Positions 15,865-30,366 of a DNA stretch of 64,000 bases are shown here, one piece after another. This DNA is from Oasisia sp. SBJ-2009 (Eukaryota; Annelida; Polychaeta; Sabellida; Siboglinidae). Within the stretch, counting starts at the first letter, position 1. Each line of letters starts with the position of its first letter. The DNA is taken from positions 18,149,453 through 18,213,452 of the forward strand of contig OZ024861.1 of NCBI GenBank assembly GCA_964017155.1, written 5' to 3'. Under the pieces are notes generated by a model, which made no database searches, was not told where the DNA came from, and saw only the letters and a program-made list of their open reading frames with translations. A program made the position numbers and the translations under genes.

Positions 15865-17440
15865 ATGATTGTCATCACAGCAAATACAGTACAACAGTCA
15901 CAGCAAACACAGCACAACCATCACAGCAAACACTGCACAACCATCACAGCAAACACAACACAACCATCACAACAAACACAGCACAACCATCACAGCAAAC
16001 ACAGCACAACCACCACAACAAACACACCACAACCATCACAGCAAACACACCACAGCCAAACCATCACAGCAAACACAGCACAACCATCACACCAAATACA
16101 GTACAACAGTCCCAGCAAGTACACCACAACCATCACAGTAAACACAGTACGATCATTATAATAAACACAGCACAACCATCAGAGTAAACACACCACAAAC
16201 ATCACACCAAACACAACACATCCATCACAGCAAGCACACCACAACCATCACAGCAAACACAGTACAACCATCACAGCAAACACACCACAACCATCACAGC
16301 AAACACAGCACAACCATCACAGCACAACCATCACAGCAAACACACCACAACCATCACAGCAAACACAGCACAACCATCAGAGCAAACACAGCACAACCAT
16401 CACAGCAAACACAGCGCAACCATCACAGCAAACACAGCACAACAATCACAGCAAACACAGCACAACCATCACAGCAAACACAACACAACCATCACAGTAA
16501 ACACAGCACAACCATCACAGCAAACACAGCACAACCATCACAGCAAACACAGCACAACCATCACAGCAAACACAGCATAACCATCACAGCAAACACAGCG
16601 CAACCATCACAGCAAACACAGCACAACAATCACAGCAAACACAGCGCAACCATAACAGCAAACACACCACAACCATCACAGCAAGCACAACACAACCATC
16701 ACAGCAAACACAGCACAACCATCACAACAAACATAACACAACCATCACAACAAACACGCACAACCATCACAGCAAACACAGCATAACCATCACAGCAAAC
16801 ACAGCACAACCATCACAGCATAACCGTCACAGCAAACACAGCATGACTATCACAACAAACACAGCGCAACCATCACAGCAAACACACCACAACCATCACA
16901 GCAAGCACAACACAACCATCACAGCAAACACAGCACAACCATCACAACAAACATAACACAACCATCACAACAAACACGCACAACCATCACAGCAAACACA
17001 GCATAACCATCACAGCAAACACAGCACAACCATCACAGCATAGCCGTCACAGCAAACACAGCACAACAATCACAGCAAACACAGCGCAACCATCACAGCA
17101 AACACACCACAACCATCACAGCAAGCACAACACAACCATCACAGCAAACACAGCACAACCATCACAACAAACGCAGCGCAACCATCGCAGCAAACACACC
17201 ACAACAGTCACAGCAAACACAGCACAACCATCACAGCAAACACAGCACAACCGTCACAGCAAACACAGCACAACCATCACAACAAACACAGCACAACCAT
17301 CACATCAAACACAGCACAACCATCACAACCATCACATCAAACACAGCACAACCATCACAGCAAACACAGTATAACCATCACAGCAAGCATAGCACATCCA
17401 TCATAGCAAACACAGCACAACCATCACAGCATACATAGTA
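15865..17440. repeat. 23-bp minisatellite, block II
   Basis: The array resumes 10 bp after the exon donor with slightly diverged units (AAATACAGTACAACAGTCAC, CACACCACAGCCAAACC, GTACGATCATTATAATAAAC) that are shared by all five post-cassette flanks, then becomes regular. From about 16,495 it contains units with AACATAACAC and CATAACCGTCACAGC that recur after the cassette-less blocks at 30,366, 38,561 and 47,860. Confidence 0.95.
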
Positions 17441-17589
17441 CAATCATCACAGCAAACACAGTACCAACATCACAACATACATATACCAATTATAACAGCA
17501 AACAAAGCACAACCATCACCGGAAACAGAGCTCAATAATCATAGGAAATACAGCATAACCATCAAAGCAAACACAGCACAAACATCACA
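17441..17589. repeat. degenerate edge of the 23-bp array
   Basis: Units here are strongly diverged (CATACATAGTACAATC, ACATACATATACCAATTATA, ATCACCGGAAACAGAGCTC, AATCATAGGAAATAC), unlike the homogeneous array to the left. The same degenerate stretch recurs upstream of cassette 5 at about 48,800-48,950. Decay near the non-repeat flank fits an old array edge that escaped homogenisation. Confidence 0.85.
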
Positions 17590-18056
17590 GGAAGCACTGT
17601 CAACACAACCATCACAGCAAACATGTCAGCACAACTGTCATAACAAACACTGTCTACAAAACCATCACAGCAAACATTGTCAGCACAAGTGTGACAGCCA
17701 ACACTGTCAACACAACCATCACAGCAAACATTGTCAGCACAACTGTCACAGCAAACATTGTCAGCACAACTGTGACAGCCAACACTGTCAACACAACCAT
17801 CACAGCAAACATTGTCAGCACGACTATCACAGCAAACACTGTCAACACAACCATCACAGCAAACATTGTCAGCACAACTGTCACAGTAAACACTCAATGC
17901 AACCATCAAAGCAAACATTGTCAGCTCAACTATGACAGCAAACATTGTCAACACAAGCATCACAGCAAACATTGTCAGCACAACTGTGACAGCAAACACT
18001 GTCATCACAACCATCACAGCAAACACTGTCAATGGAAACATCACAGCAAAGATAGT
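17590..18056. repeat. transition repeats upstream of exon cassette 2 (long form)
   Basis: The same ATTGTCAGC / ACTGTCAAC transition units as at 15,074, but a longer block. It begins with GGAAGCACTGTCAAC and holds extra units with AACATGTCAGC and ACTGTCTACAAAACC. The long form is shared only with cassette 5 (48,951-49,417), an offset of 31,361 bp. Confidence 0.88.
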
Positions 18057-18516
18057 ATGACAATAAGAGCAAATCATTCTTAACATAGTCAAACACACTG
18101 TACAAATAATGTTTACAATTTACATGTGAGTTTTTGCAAGATAATTGTAGTTTAATATAGATCAATCAAATTGAATTTACATGTGAGTTTTTGCAAGATA
18201 ATTGTAGTTTTATATAGATAAATCAAATTGAGAACATGTTACTATAACATTCACTGTATCTTTGTAGATATTTAATGTTTTCTCATTATCATAGTGTTGG
18301 TTAGTTTCACACCACACAAATGAGTCTGATGTTGCTTTCATCTTTATCCCTGTTTTCCCTGGTGAGGCTGACTTTGTTTCTTTCTCTTCTCTCACAATTA
18401 GTACGAAGAGGAACGGAATTAAACATCTTTGGGCGACACAATGCAGCATCCACGGATGATGGTGCTCTCAGTTGCACAATGCCAAGACTGAGGAGTGCAA
18501 GAGAAGGTGAGGACAA
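18057..18516 (+). repeat. exon cassette copy 2
   Basis: Offset from cassette 1 by 2,652 bp. It carries the GTATGACAATAAG variant shared with cassette 5 and two copies of the internal 57-bp unit. The right flank has lost units compared with copy 1: TCACAGCAACACAGC at about 18,574 marks the deletion joint. Confidence 0.93.
18402..18506 (+). CDS. candidate 105-nt symmetric exon, copy 2
   Basis: Identical to the exon at 15,750-15,854, with the same CACAATTAG acceptor, GTGAGG donor and phase 1-1 frame. If copies are spliced consecutively, the junction codon is G plus TA (Val) and each copy adds 35 residues. Protein function unknown. Whether this copy is used in mRNA cannot be told from DNA. Confidence 0.62.
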
Positions 18517-21500
18517 ATGATTGTCATCACAGCAAATACAGTACAACAGTCACAGCAAACACAGCACAACCATCACAGCAACACAGCACAACCATCACAG
18601 CAAACACAGCACAACCACCACAACAAACACACCACAACCATCACAGCAAACACACCACAGCCAAACCATCACAGCAAACACAGCACAACCATCACACCAA
18701 ATACAGTACAACAATCCCAGCAAGTACACCACAACCATCACAGTAAACACAGTACGATCATTATAATAAACACAGCACAACCATCAGAGTAAACACACCA
18801 CAAACATCACACCAAACACAACACATCCATCACAGCAAGCACACCACAACCATCACAGCAAACACAGTACAACCATCACAGCAAACACACCACAACCATC
18901 ACAGCAAACACAGCACAACCATTACAGCAAACACAGCACAACAATCACAGCAAACACAGCACAACCATCACAGCAAACACAACACAACCATCACAGCAAA
19001 CACAGCACAACCATCACAGCAAACACAGCACAACCATCACAGCAAACACAGCACAACAATCACAGCAAACACAGCACAACCATCACAGCAAACACAGCAC
19101 AACCATCACAGCAAACACAGCACAACCATCACAACAAACACAACACAACCATCACAACAAACACACCACAACCATCACAGCAAACACACCACAACCATCA
19201 CAGCAAACACACCACAACCATCACAGCAAACACACCACAACCATCACAGCAAACACACCACAACCATCACAGCAAACACACCACAACCATCACAACACAA
19301 CCATCACAGCAAACACACCACAACCATCACAGCAAACACACCACAACCATCACAGCACAACCATCACAGCAAACACAGCACAACCATCACAGCAACACAG
19401 CACAACCATCACAGCAAACACAACACCACAACCACCACAGCAAACACACCACAACCATCACAGCAAACACACCACAACCATCACAGCAAACACACCACAA
19501 CCATCACAACACAACCATCACAGCAAACACACCACAACCATTACAGCAAACACAGCACAACCATCACAACACAACCATCACAGCAAACACACCACAACCA
19601 TCACAACAAACACAGCACAACCATCACAGCAAACACAGCACAACCATCACAGCAAACACAACACAACTATCACAGCAAGCACAGCATAACCATCACAGCA
19701 AACACAGCGCAACCATCACAGCAAACACAGCGCAACCATCACAGCAAACACAGCACAACAATCACAGCAAACACAGCACAACCATCACAGCAAACACAAC
19801 ACAACCATCACAGTAAACACAGCACAACCATCACAGCAAACACAGCACAACCATCACAGCAAACACAGCACAACCATCACAGCAAACACAGCATAACCAT
19901 CACAGCAAACACAGCGCAACCATCACAGCAAACACAGCACAACAATCACAGCAAACACAGCGCAACCATCACAGCAAACACACCACAACCATCACAGCAA
20001 GCACAACACAACCATCACAGCAAACACAGCACAACCATCACAACAAACGCAGCGCAACCATCGCAGCAAACACACCACAACAGTCACAGCAAACACAGCA
20101 CAACCATCACAGCAAACACAGCACAACCGTCACAGCAAACACAGCACAACCATCACAACAAACACAGCACAACCATCACATCAAACACAGCACAACCATC
20201 ACAACCATCACATCAAACACAGCACAACCATCACAGCAAACACAGTATAACCATCACAGCAAGCATAGCACATCCATCATAGCAAACACAGCACAACCAT
20301 CACAACACAACCATCACAGCAAACACACCACAACCATCACAGCAAACACAGCACAACCATCACAGCACAACCATCACAGCAAACACACCACAACCATCAC
20401 AGCAAACATAGCACAACCATCACAGCAAACACAGCACAACCATCACAGCAAACACAGCACAACCATCACAGCAAACACAACACAACCATCACAGCAAACA
20501 CACCACAACCATCACAGCAAACACACCACAACAATCACAGCAAACACACCACAACCATCACAGCAAACACACCACAACCATCACAGCAAAAACACCACAA
20601 CCATCACAGCAAACACACGACAACCATCACAGGAAACACACCACAACCATCACAACACAACCATCACAGCAAACACACCACAACCATCACAGCAAACACA
20701 GCACAACCATCACAGCACAACCATCACAGCAAACACAGCACAACCATCACAGCAAACACAGCACAATCATCACAGCAAACACAACACCACAACCACCACA
20801 GCAAACACACCACAACCATCACAGCAAACACACCACAACCATCACAACACAACCATCACAGCAAACACACCACAACCATCACAGCAAACACAGCAAAACC
20901 ATCACAGCACAACCATCACAGCAAACACACCACAACCATCACAGCAAACACAGCAAAACCATCACAGCACAACCATCACAGCAAACACAACACAACCATC
21001 ACAGCAAACACAGCATAACCATCACAGCAAACACAGCGCAACCATCACAGCAAACACAGCACAACAATCACAGCAAACACAGCACAACCATCACAGCAAA
21101 CACAACACAACCATCACAGCAAACACAGCACAACCATCACAGCAAACACAGCACAACCATCACAGCAAACACAGCACAACCATCACAGCAAACACAGCAT
21201 AACCATCACAGCAAACACAGCACAACCATCACAGCAAACACAACACAACCATCACAGCAAACACAGCATAACCATCACAGCAAACACAGCGCAACCATCA
21301 CAGCAAACACAGCACAACAATCACAGCAAACACAGCACAACCATCACAGCAAACACAGCACAACCATCACAGGAAACACAACACAACCATCACAGCAAAC
21401 ACAGCATAACCATCACAGCAAACACAGCGCAACCATCACAGCAAACACAGCACAACAATCACAGCAAACACAGCACAACCATCACAGCAAACACAGCACA

Positions 21501-24500
21501 ACCATCACAGCAAACACACCACAACCATCACAACACAACCATCACAGCAAACACACCACAACCATCACAGCAAACACAGCACAACCATCACAGCACAACC
21601 ATCACAGCAAACACAGCACAACAATCACAGCAAACACAGCACAACCATCACAGCAAACACAACACAACCATCACAGCAAACACAGCACAACCATCACAGC
21701 AAACACAGCACAACCATCACAGCAAACACAGCACAACCATCACAGCAAACACAGCATAACCATCACAGCAAACACAGCGCAACCATCACAGCAAACACAC
21801 CACAACCATCACAGCAAGCACAACACAACCATCACAGCAAACACAGCACAACCATCACAACAAACACAACACAACAATCACAACAAACACGCACAACCAT
21901 AACAGCAAACACAGCATAACCATCACAGCAAACACAGCACAACCATCACAGCATAACCGTGACAGCAAACACAGCACGACTATCACAACAAACATGGCAC
22001 AACCATCACAGCAAAAACAACATGACCATCACAACAAACGCAGCGCAACCATCGCAGCTAACACACCACAACAGTCACAGCAAACACAGCACAACCATCA
22101 CAGCAAACACAGCACAACCGTCACAGCAAACACAGCACAACCATCACAGCAAACACAGTATAACCATGACAGCAAGCATAGCACAACCATCACAGCAAAC
22201 ACACCACAACCATCACAGCAAACACACCACAACCATCACAGCAAACACAGCACAACCATCACAGCAAACACAGCACAACCATCACAGCAAACACAACACA
22301 ACCATCACAACAAACACACCACAACCATTACAGCAAACACACCACAACCATCACAGCAAACACACCACAACCATCACAGCAAACACACCACAACCATCAC
22401 AACACAACCATCACAGCAAACACACCACAACCATCACAGCAAACACACGACAACCATCACAACACAACCATCACAGCAAACACACCACAACCATCACAGC
22501 AAACACAGCACAACCATCACAGCAAACACAGCACAACCATCACAGCACAACCATCACAGCAAACACAGCACAACCATCACAGCAAACACAGCACAAACAT
22601 CACAGCAAACACAACACCACAACCACCACAGCAAACACACCACAACCATCACAGCAAACACACCACAACCATCACAACACAACCATCACAGCAAACACAC
22701 CACAACCATTACAGCAAACACAGCACAACCATCACAGCACAACCATCACAGCAAACACACCACAACCATCACAGCAAACACAGCACAACCATCACAGCAA
22801 ACACAGCACAACCATCACAGCAAACACAGCATAACCATCACAGCAAACACAGCGCAACCATCACAGCAAACACAGCATAACCATCACAGCAAACACAGCA
22901 CAACCATCACAGCATAACCGTGACAGCAAACAGAGCACGACTATCACAACAAACATGGCACAACCATCACAGCAAAAACAACATGACCATCACACCAAAC
23001 GCAGCGCAACCATCGCAGCAAACACACCACAACAGTCACAGCAAACACAGTATAACCATCACAGCAAGCATAGCACAACCATCACAGCAAACACACCACA
23101 ACCATCACAGCAAACACACCACAACCATCACAGCAAACACACCACAACCATCACAGCAAACACAGCACAACCATCACAGCAAACACAGCACAACCATCAC
23201 AGCAAACACAACACAACCATCACAACAAACACACCACAACCATCACAGCAAACACACCACAACCATCACAGCAAACACACCACAACCATCACAGCAAACA
23301 CAGCAAAACCATCACAACACAACCATCACAGCAAACACACCACAACCATCACAGCAAACACACGACAACCATCACAGCAAACACACCACAACCATCACAA
23401 CACAACCATCACAGCAAACACACCACAACCATCACAGCAAACACAGCACAACCATCACAGCAAACACAGCACAATCATCACAGCACAACCATCACAGCAA
23501 ACACAGCACAACCATCACAGCAAACACAGCACAACCATCACAGCAAACACAACACCACAACCACCACAGCAAACACACCACAACCATCACAGCAAACACA
23601 CCACAGCCATCACAACACAACCATCACAGCAAACACACCACAACCATTACAGCAAACACAGCACAACCATCACAGCACAACCATCACAGCAAACACACCA
23701 CAACAATCACAGCAAACACAGCACAACCATCACAGCAAACACAGCACAACCATCACAGCAAACACAGCACAACCATCACAGCAAACACAACACAACCATC
23801 ACAGCAAACACAGCATAACCATCACAGCAAACACAGCGCAACCATCACAGCAAACACAGCACAACAATCACAGCAAACACAGCACAACCATCACAGCAAA
23901 CACAACACAACCATCACAGTAAACACAGCACAACCATCACAGCAAACACAGCACAACCATCACAGCAAACACAGCACAACCATCACAGCAAACACAGCAT
24001 AACCATCACAGCAAACACAGCACAACCATCACAGCAAACACAGCACAACCATCACAGCAAACACAGCATAACCATCACAGCAAACACAGCGCAACCATCA
24101 CAGCAAACACAGCATAACCATCACCGCAAACACAGCACAACCATCACAGCAAACACAACACAACCATCACAGCAAACACAGCATAACCATCACAGCAAAC
24201 ACAGCGCAACCATCACAGCAAACACAGCACAACAATCACAGCAAACACAGCACAACCATCACAGCAAACACAGCACAACCACCACAGCAAACACAACACA
24301 ACCATCACAGCAAACACAGCATAACCATCACAGCAAACACAGCGCAACCATCACAGCAAACACAGCACAACAATCACAGCAAACACAGCGCAACCATCAC
24401 AGCAAACACAGAACAACAATCACAGCAAACACAGCACAACCATCACAGCAAACACAACACAACCATCACAGCAAACACAGCACAACCATCACAGCAAACA

Positions 24501-27500
24501 CAGCACAACCATCACAGCAAACACAGCACAACCATCACAGCAAACACAGCATAACCATCACAGCAAACACAGCGCAACCATCACAGCAAACACACCACAA
24601 CCATCACAGCAAGCACAACACAACCATCACAGCAAACACAGCACAACCATCACAACAAACACAACACAACAATCACAACAAACACGCGCAACCATCACAG
24701 CAAACACAGCATAACCATCACAGCAAACACAGCACAACCATCACAGCATAACCGTGACAGCAAACACAGAACGACTATCACAACAAACATGGCACAACCA
24801 TCACAGCAAAAACAACATGACCATCACAACAAACGCAGCGCAACCATCGCAGCAAACACACCACAACAGTCACAGCAAACACAGCACAACCATCACAGCA
24901 AACACACCACAACCATCACAGCAAACACAGCACAACCATCACAGCAAACACAGCACAACCATCACAGCAAACACAACACAACCATCACAACAAACACACC
25001 ACAACCATCACAACAAACACACCACAACCATCACAGCAAACACACCACAACCATCACAGCAAACACCCCACAACCATCACAGCAAACACACCACAACCAT
25101 CACAACACAACCATCACAGCAAACACACCACAACCATCACAGCAAACACACGACAACCATCATAGCAAACACACCACAACCATCACAACACAACCATCAC
25201 AGCAAACACACCACAACCATCACAGCAAACACAGCACAACCATCACAGCACAACCATCACAGCAAACACAGCACAATCATCACAGCACAACCATCACAGC
25301 AAACACAGCACAACCATCACAGCAAACACAGCACAACCATCACAGCAAACACAACACCACAACCACCACAGCAAACACACCACTACCATCACAGCAAACA
25401 CACCACAGCCATCACAACACAACCATCACAGCAAACACACCACAACCATTACAGCAAACACAGCACAACCATCACAGCACAACCATCACAGCAAACACAC
25501 CACAACCATCACAGCAAACACAGCACAACCATCACAGCAAACACAGCATAACCATCACAGCAAACACAGCACAACCATCACAGCAAACACAACACAACCA
25601 TCACAGCAAACACAGCATAACCATCACAGCAAACACAGCGCAACCATCACAGCAAGCACAGCACAACAATCACAGCAAACACAGCACAACCATCACAGCA
25701 AACACAACACAACCATCACAGTAAACACAGCACAACCATCACAGCAAACACAGCACAACCATCACAGCAAACACAGCACAACCATCACAGCAAACACAGC
25801 GCAACCATCACAGCAAACACAGCATAACCATCACCGCAAACACAGCACAACCATCACAGCAAACACAACACAACCATCACAGCAAACACAGCATAACCAT
25901 CACAGCAAACACAGCGCAACCATCACAGCAAACACAGCACAACAATCACAGCAAACACAGCACAACCATCACAGCAAACACAGCACAACCATCACAGCAA
26001 ACACAACACAACCATCACAGCAAACACAGCATAACCATCACAGCAAACACAGCGCAACCATCACAGCAAACACAGCACAACAATCACAGCAAACACAGCG
26101 CAACCATCACAGCAAACACAGAACAACAATCACAGCAAACACAGCACAACCATCACAGCAAACACAACACAACCATCACAGCAAACACAGCACAACCATC
26201 ACAGCAAACACAGCACAACCATCACAGCAAACACAGCACAACCATCACAGCAAACACAGCATAACCATCACAGCAAACACAGCGCAACCATCACAGCAAA
26301 CACACCACAACCATCACAGCAAGCACAACACAACCATCACAGCAAACACAGCACAACCATCACAACAAACACAACACAACAATCACAACAAACACGCACA
26401 ACCATCACAGCAAACACAGCATAACCATCACAGCAAACGCAGCACAACCATCACAGCATAACCGTGACAGCAAACACAGAACGACTATCACAACAAACAT
26501 GGCAGAACCATCACAGCAAAAACAACATGACCATCACAACAAACGCAGCGCAACCATCGCAGCAAACACACCACAACAGTCACAGCAAACACAGCACAAC
26601 CATCACAGCAAACACACCACAACCATCACAGCAAACACAGCACAACCATCACAGCAAACACAGCACAACCATCACAGCAAACACAACACAACCATCACAA
26701 CAAACACACCACAACCATCACAACAAACACACCACAACCATCACAGCAAACACACCACAACCATCACAGCAAACACCCCACAACCATCACAACACAACCA
26801 TCACAGCAAACACACCACAACCATCACAGCAAACACACGACAACCATCACAGCAAACACACCACAACCATCACAACACAACCATCACAGCAAACACACCA
26901 CAACCATCACAGCAAACACAGCACAACCATCACAGCACAACCATCACAGCAAACACAGCACAACCATCACAGCAAACACAGCACAACCATCACAGCAAAC
27001 ACAACACCACAACCACCACAGGAAACACACCACAACCATCACAGCAAACACAACACAACCATCACAGCAAACACACCACAACCATCACAACACAACCATC
27101 ACAGCAAACACACCACAACCATTACAGCAAACACAGCACAACCATCACAGCACAACCATCACAGCAAACACACCACAACCATCACAGCAAACACAGCACA
27201 ACCATCACAGCAAACAGAGCACAACCATCACAGCAAACACAGCGCAACCATCACAGCAAACACAGCACAACAATCACAGCAAACACAGCACAACCATCAC
27301 AGCAAACACAACACAACCATCACAGTAAACAGAGCACAACCATCACAGCAAACACAGCACAACCATCACAGCAAACACAGCACAACCATCACAGCAAACA
27401 CAGCATAGCCATCACAGCAAACACAGCGCAACCATCACAGCAAACACAGCACAACAATCACAGCAAACACAGCGCAACCATCACAGCAAACACACCACAA

Positions 27501-27707
27501 CCATCACAGCAAGCACAACACAACCATCACAGCAAACACAGCACAACCATCACAACAAACACAACACAACCATCACAACAAACACGCACAACCATCACAG
27601 CAAACACAGCATAACCATCACAGCAAACACAGCACAACCATCACAGCATAACCGTCACAGCAAACACAGCACGACTATCACAACAAACATGGCACAACCA
27701 TCACAGC
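18517..27707. repeat. 23-bp minisatellite, block III
   Basis: From 18,517 to about 21,950 the units are fairly regular and the diagnostic higher-order marker is absent. From 21,959 the marker returns (GTG at 21,959, 22,920, 24,754 and 26,464; spacings 961, 1834 and 1710). The part from about 21,952 rightward is one copy of a 9.3-kb segmental duplication. The part from roughly 25,600 to 29,000 parallels 12,960-16,370 with an offset of 12,634 bp. Confidence 0.95.
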
Positions 27708-28038
27708 AAACATTGTCAGCACAACTGTCACAGCAAACATTGTCAGCACAACTGTGGCAGCCAACACTGTCAACACAACCATCACAGCAAACATTGTCAG
27801 CACGACTATCACAGCAAACACTGTCAACACAACCATCACAGCAAACATTGTCAGCACAACTGTCACAGTAAACACTCAATGCAACCATCAAAGCAAACAT
27901 TGTCAGCTCAACTATGACAGCAAACACTGTCAACACAAGCATCACAGCAAACATTGTCAGCACAACTGTGACAGCAAACACTGTCATCACAACCATCACA
28001 GCAAACACTGTCAATGGAAACATCACAGCAAAGATAGT
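27708..28038. repeat. transition repeats upstream of exon cassette 3
   Basis: Short-form transition block equivalent to 15,074-15,404 (offset 12,634), with the same order of ATTGTCAGC, ACTGTCAAC and CTGTGGCAGCC units. Confidence 0.9.
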
Positions 28039-28498
28039 ATAACAATAAGAGCAAATCATTCTTAACATAGTCAAACACACTGTACAAATAATGTTTACAA
28101 TTTACATGTGAGTTTTTGCAAGATAATTGTAGTTTAATATAGATCAATCAAATTGAATTTACATGTGAGTTTTTGCAAGATAATTGTAGTTTTATATAGA
28201 TAAATCAAATTGAGAACATGTTACTATAACATTCACTGTATCTTTGTAGATATTTAATGTTTTCTCATTATCATAGTGTTGGTTAGTTTCACACCACACA
28301 AATGAGTCTGATGTTGCTTTCATCTTTATCCCTGTTTTCCCTGGTGAGGCTGACTTTGTTTCTTTCTCTTCTCTCACAATTAGTACGAAGAGGAACGGAA
28401 TTAAACATCTTTGGGCGACACAATGCAGCATCCACGGATGATGGTGCTCTCAGTTGCACAATGCCAAGACTGAGGAGTGCAAGAGAAGGTGAGGACAA
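28039..28498 (+). repeat. exon cassette copy 3
   Basis: Equivalent to cassette 1 (GTATAACAATAAG type, two 57-bp units), offset 12,634 bp, with CACACTG in place of the CACGCTG of copy 1. It lies in the left copy of the 9.3-kb duplication. Confidence 0.93.
28384..28488 (+). CDS. candidate 105-nt symmetric exon, copy 3
   Basis: Same 105-nt exon with the same splice borders and open frame as the copy at 15,750. It lies 9,982 bp after copy 2 and 17,494 bp before copy 4. Function and use in mRNA unknown. Confidence 0.62.
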
Positions 28499-30230
28499 AT
28501 GATTGTCATCACAGCAAATACAGTACAACAGTCACAGCAAACACAGCACAACCATCACAGCAAACACTGCACAACCATCACAGCAAACACAACACAACCA
28601 TCACAACAAACACAGCACAACCATCACAGCAAACACAGCACAACCACCACAACAAACACACCACAACCATCACAGCAAACACACCACAGCCAAACCATCA
28701 CAGCAAACACAGCACAACCATCACACCAAATACAGTACAACAGTCCCAGCAAGTACACCACAACCATCACAGTAAACACAGTACGATCATTATAATAAAC
28801 ACAGCACAACCATCAGAGTAAACACACCACAAACATCACACCAAACACAACACATCCATCACAGCAAGCACACCACAACCATCACAGCAAACACAGTACA
28901 ACCATCACAGCAAACACACCACAACCATCACAGCAAACACAGCACAACCATCACAGCACAACCATCACAGCAAACACACCACAACCATCACAGCAAACAC
29001 AGCACAACCATCACAGCAAACACAGCACAACCATCACAGCAAACACAGCGCAACCATCACAGCAAACACAGCACAACAATCACAGCAAACACAGCACAAC
29101 CATCACAGCAAACACAACACAACCATCACAGTAAACACAGCACAACCATCACAGCAAACACAGCACAACCATCACAGCAAACACAGCACAACCATCACAG
29201 CAAACACAACACAACCATCACAACAAACACACCACAACCATCACAACAAACACACCACAACCATCACAGCAAACACACCACAACCATCACAGCAAACACC
29301 CCACAACCATCACAACACAACCATCACAGCAAACACACCACAACCATCACAGCAAACACACGACAACCATCACAGCAAACACACCACAACCATCACAACA
29401 CAACCATCACAGCAAACACACCACAACCATCACAGCAAACACAGCACAACCATCACAGCACAACCATCACAGCAAACACAGCACAACCATCACAGCAAAC
29501 ACAGCACAACCATCACAGCAAACACAACACCACAACCACCACAGGAAACACACCACAACCATCACAGCAAACACAACACAACCATCACAGCAAACACACC
29601 ACAACCATCACAACACAACCATCACAGGAAACACACCACAACCATTACAGCAAACACAGCACAACCATCACAGCACAACCATCACAGCAAACACACCACA
29701 ACCATCACAGCAAACACAGCACAACCATCACAGCAAACACAGCACAACCATCACAGCAAACACAGCGCAACCATCACAGCAAACACAGCACAACAATCAC
29801 AGCAAACACAGCACAACCATCACAGCAAACACAACACAACCATCACAGTAAACAGAGCACAACCATCACAGCAAACACAGCACAACCATCACAGCAAACA
29901 CAGCACAACCATCACAGCAAACACAGCATAGCCATCACAGCAAACACAGCGCAACCATCACAGCAAACACAGCACAACAATCACAGCAAACACAGCGCAA
30001 CCATCACAGCAAACACACCACAACCATCACAGCAAGCACAACACAACCATCACAGCAAACACAGCACAACCATCACAACAAACACAACACAACCATCACA
30101 ACAAACACGCACAACCATCACAGCAAACACAGCATAACCATCACAGCAAACACAGCACAACCATCACAGCATAACCGTCACAGCAAACACAGCACGACTA
30201 TCACAACAAACATGGCACAACCATCACAGC

Positions 30231-30366
30231 AAACATTGTCAGCACAACTGTCACAGCAAACATTGTCAGCACAACTGTGGCAGCCAACACTGTCAACACA
30301 ACCATCACAGCAAACATTGTCAGCACGACTATCACAGCAAACACTGTCAACACAACCATCACAGTA
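30231..30366. repeat. cassette-less transition block 1 (exon lost)
   Basis: The beginning of the short-form transition block is present (ATTGTCAGC units, CTGTGGCAGCC, ACGACTATC). It then jumps at CAACCATCACAGTAAACAC straight into array that matches the part starting near 16,495, downstream of cassette 1. A deletion of about 1.2-1.3 kb, relative to the cassette 1 arrangement, removed the cassette and its exon. Confidence 0.85.

Noticed and set aside
15558..15894. Minus-strand frames of 79 codons across the cassette
   Set aside because: They overlap the better-supported + strand exon and its splice sites, and have no recognisable content.
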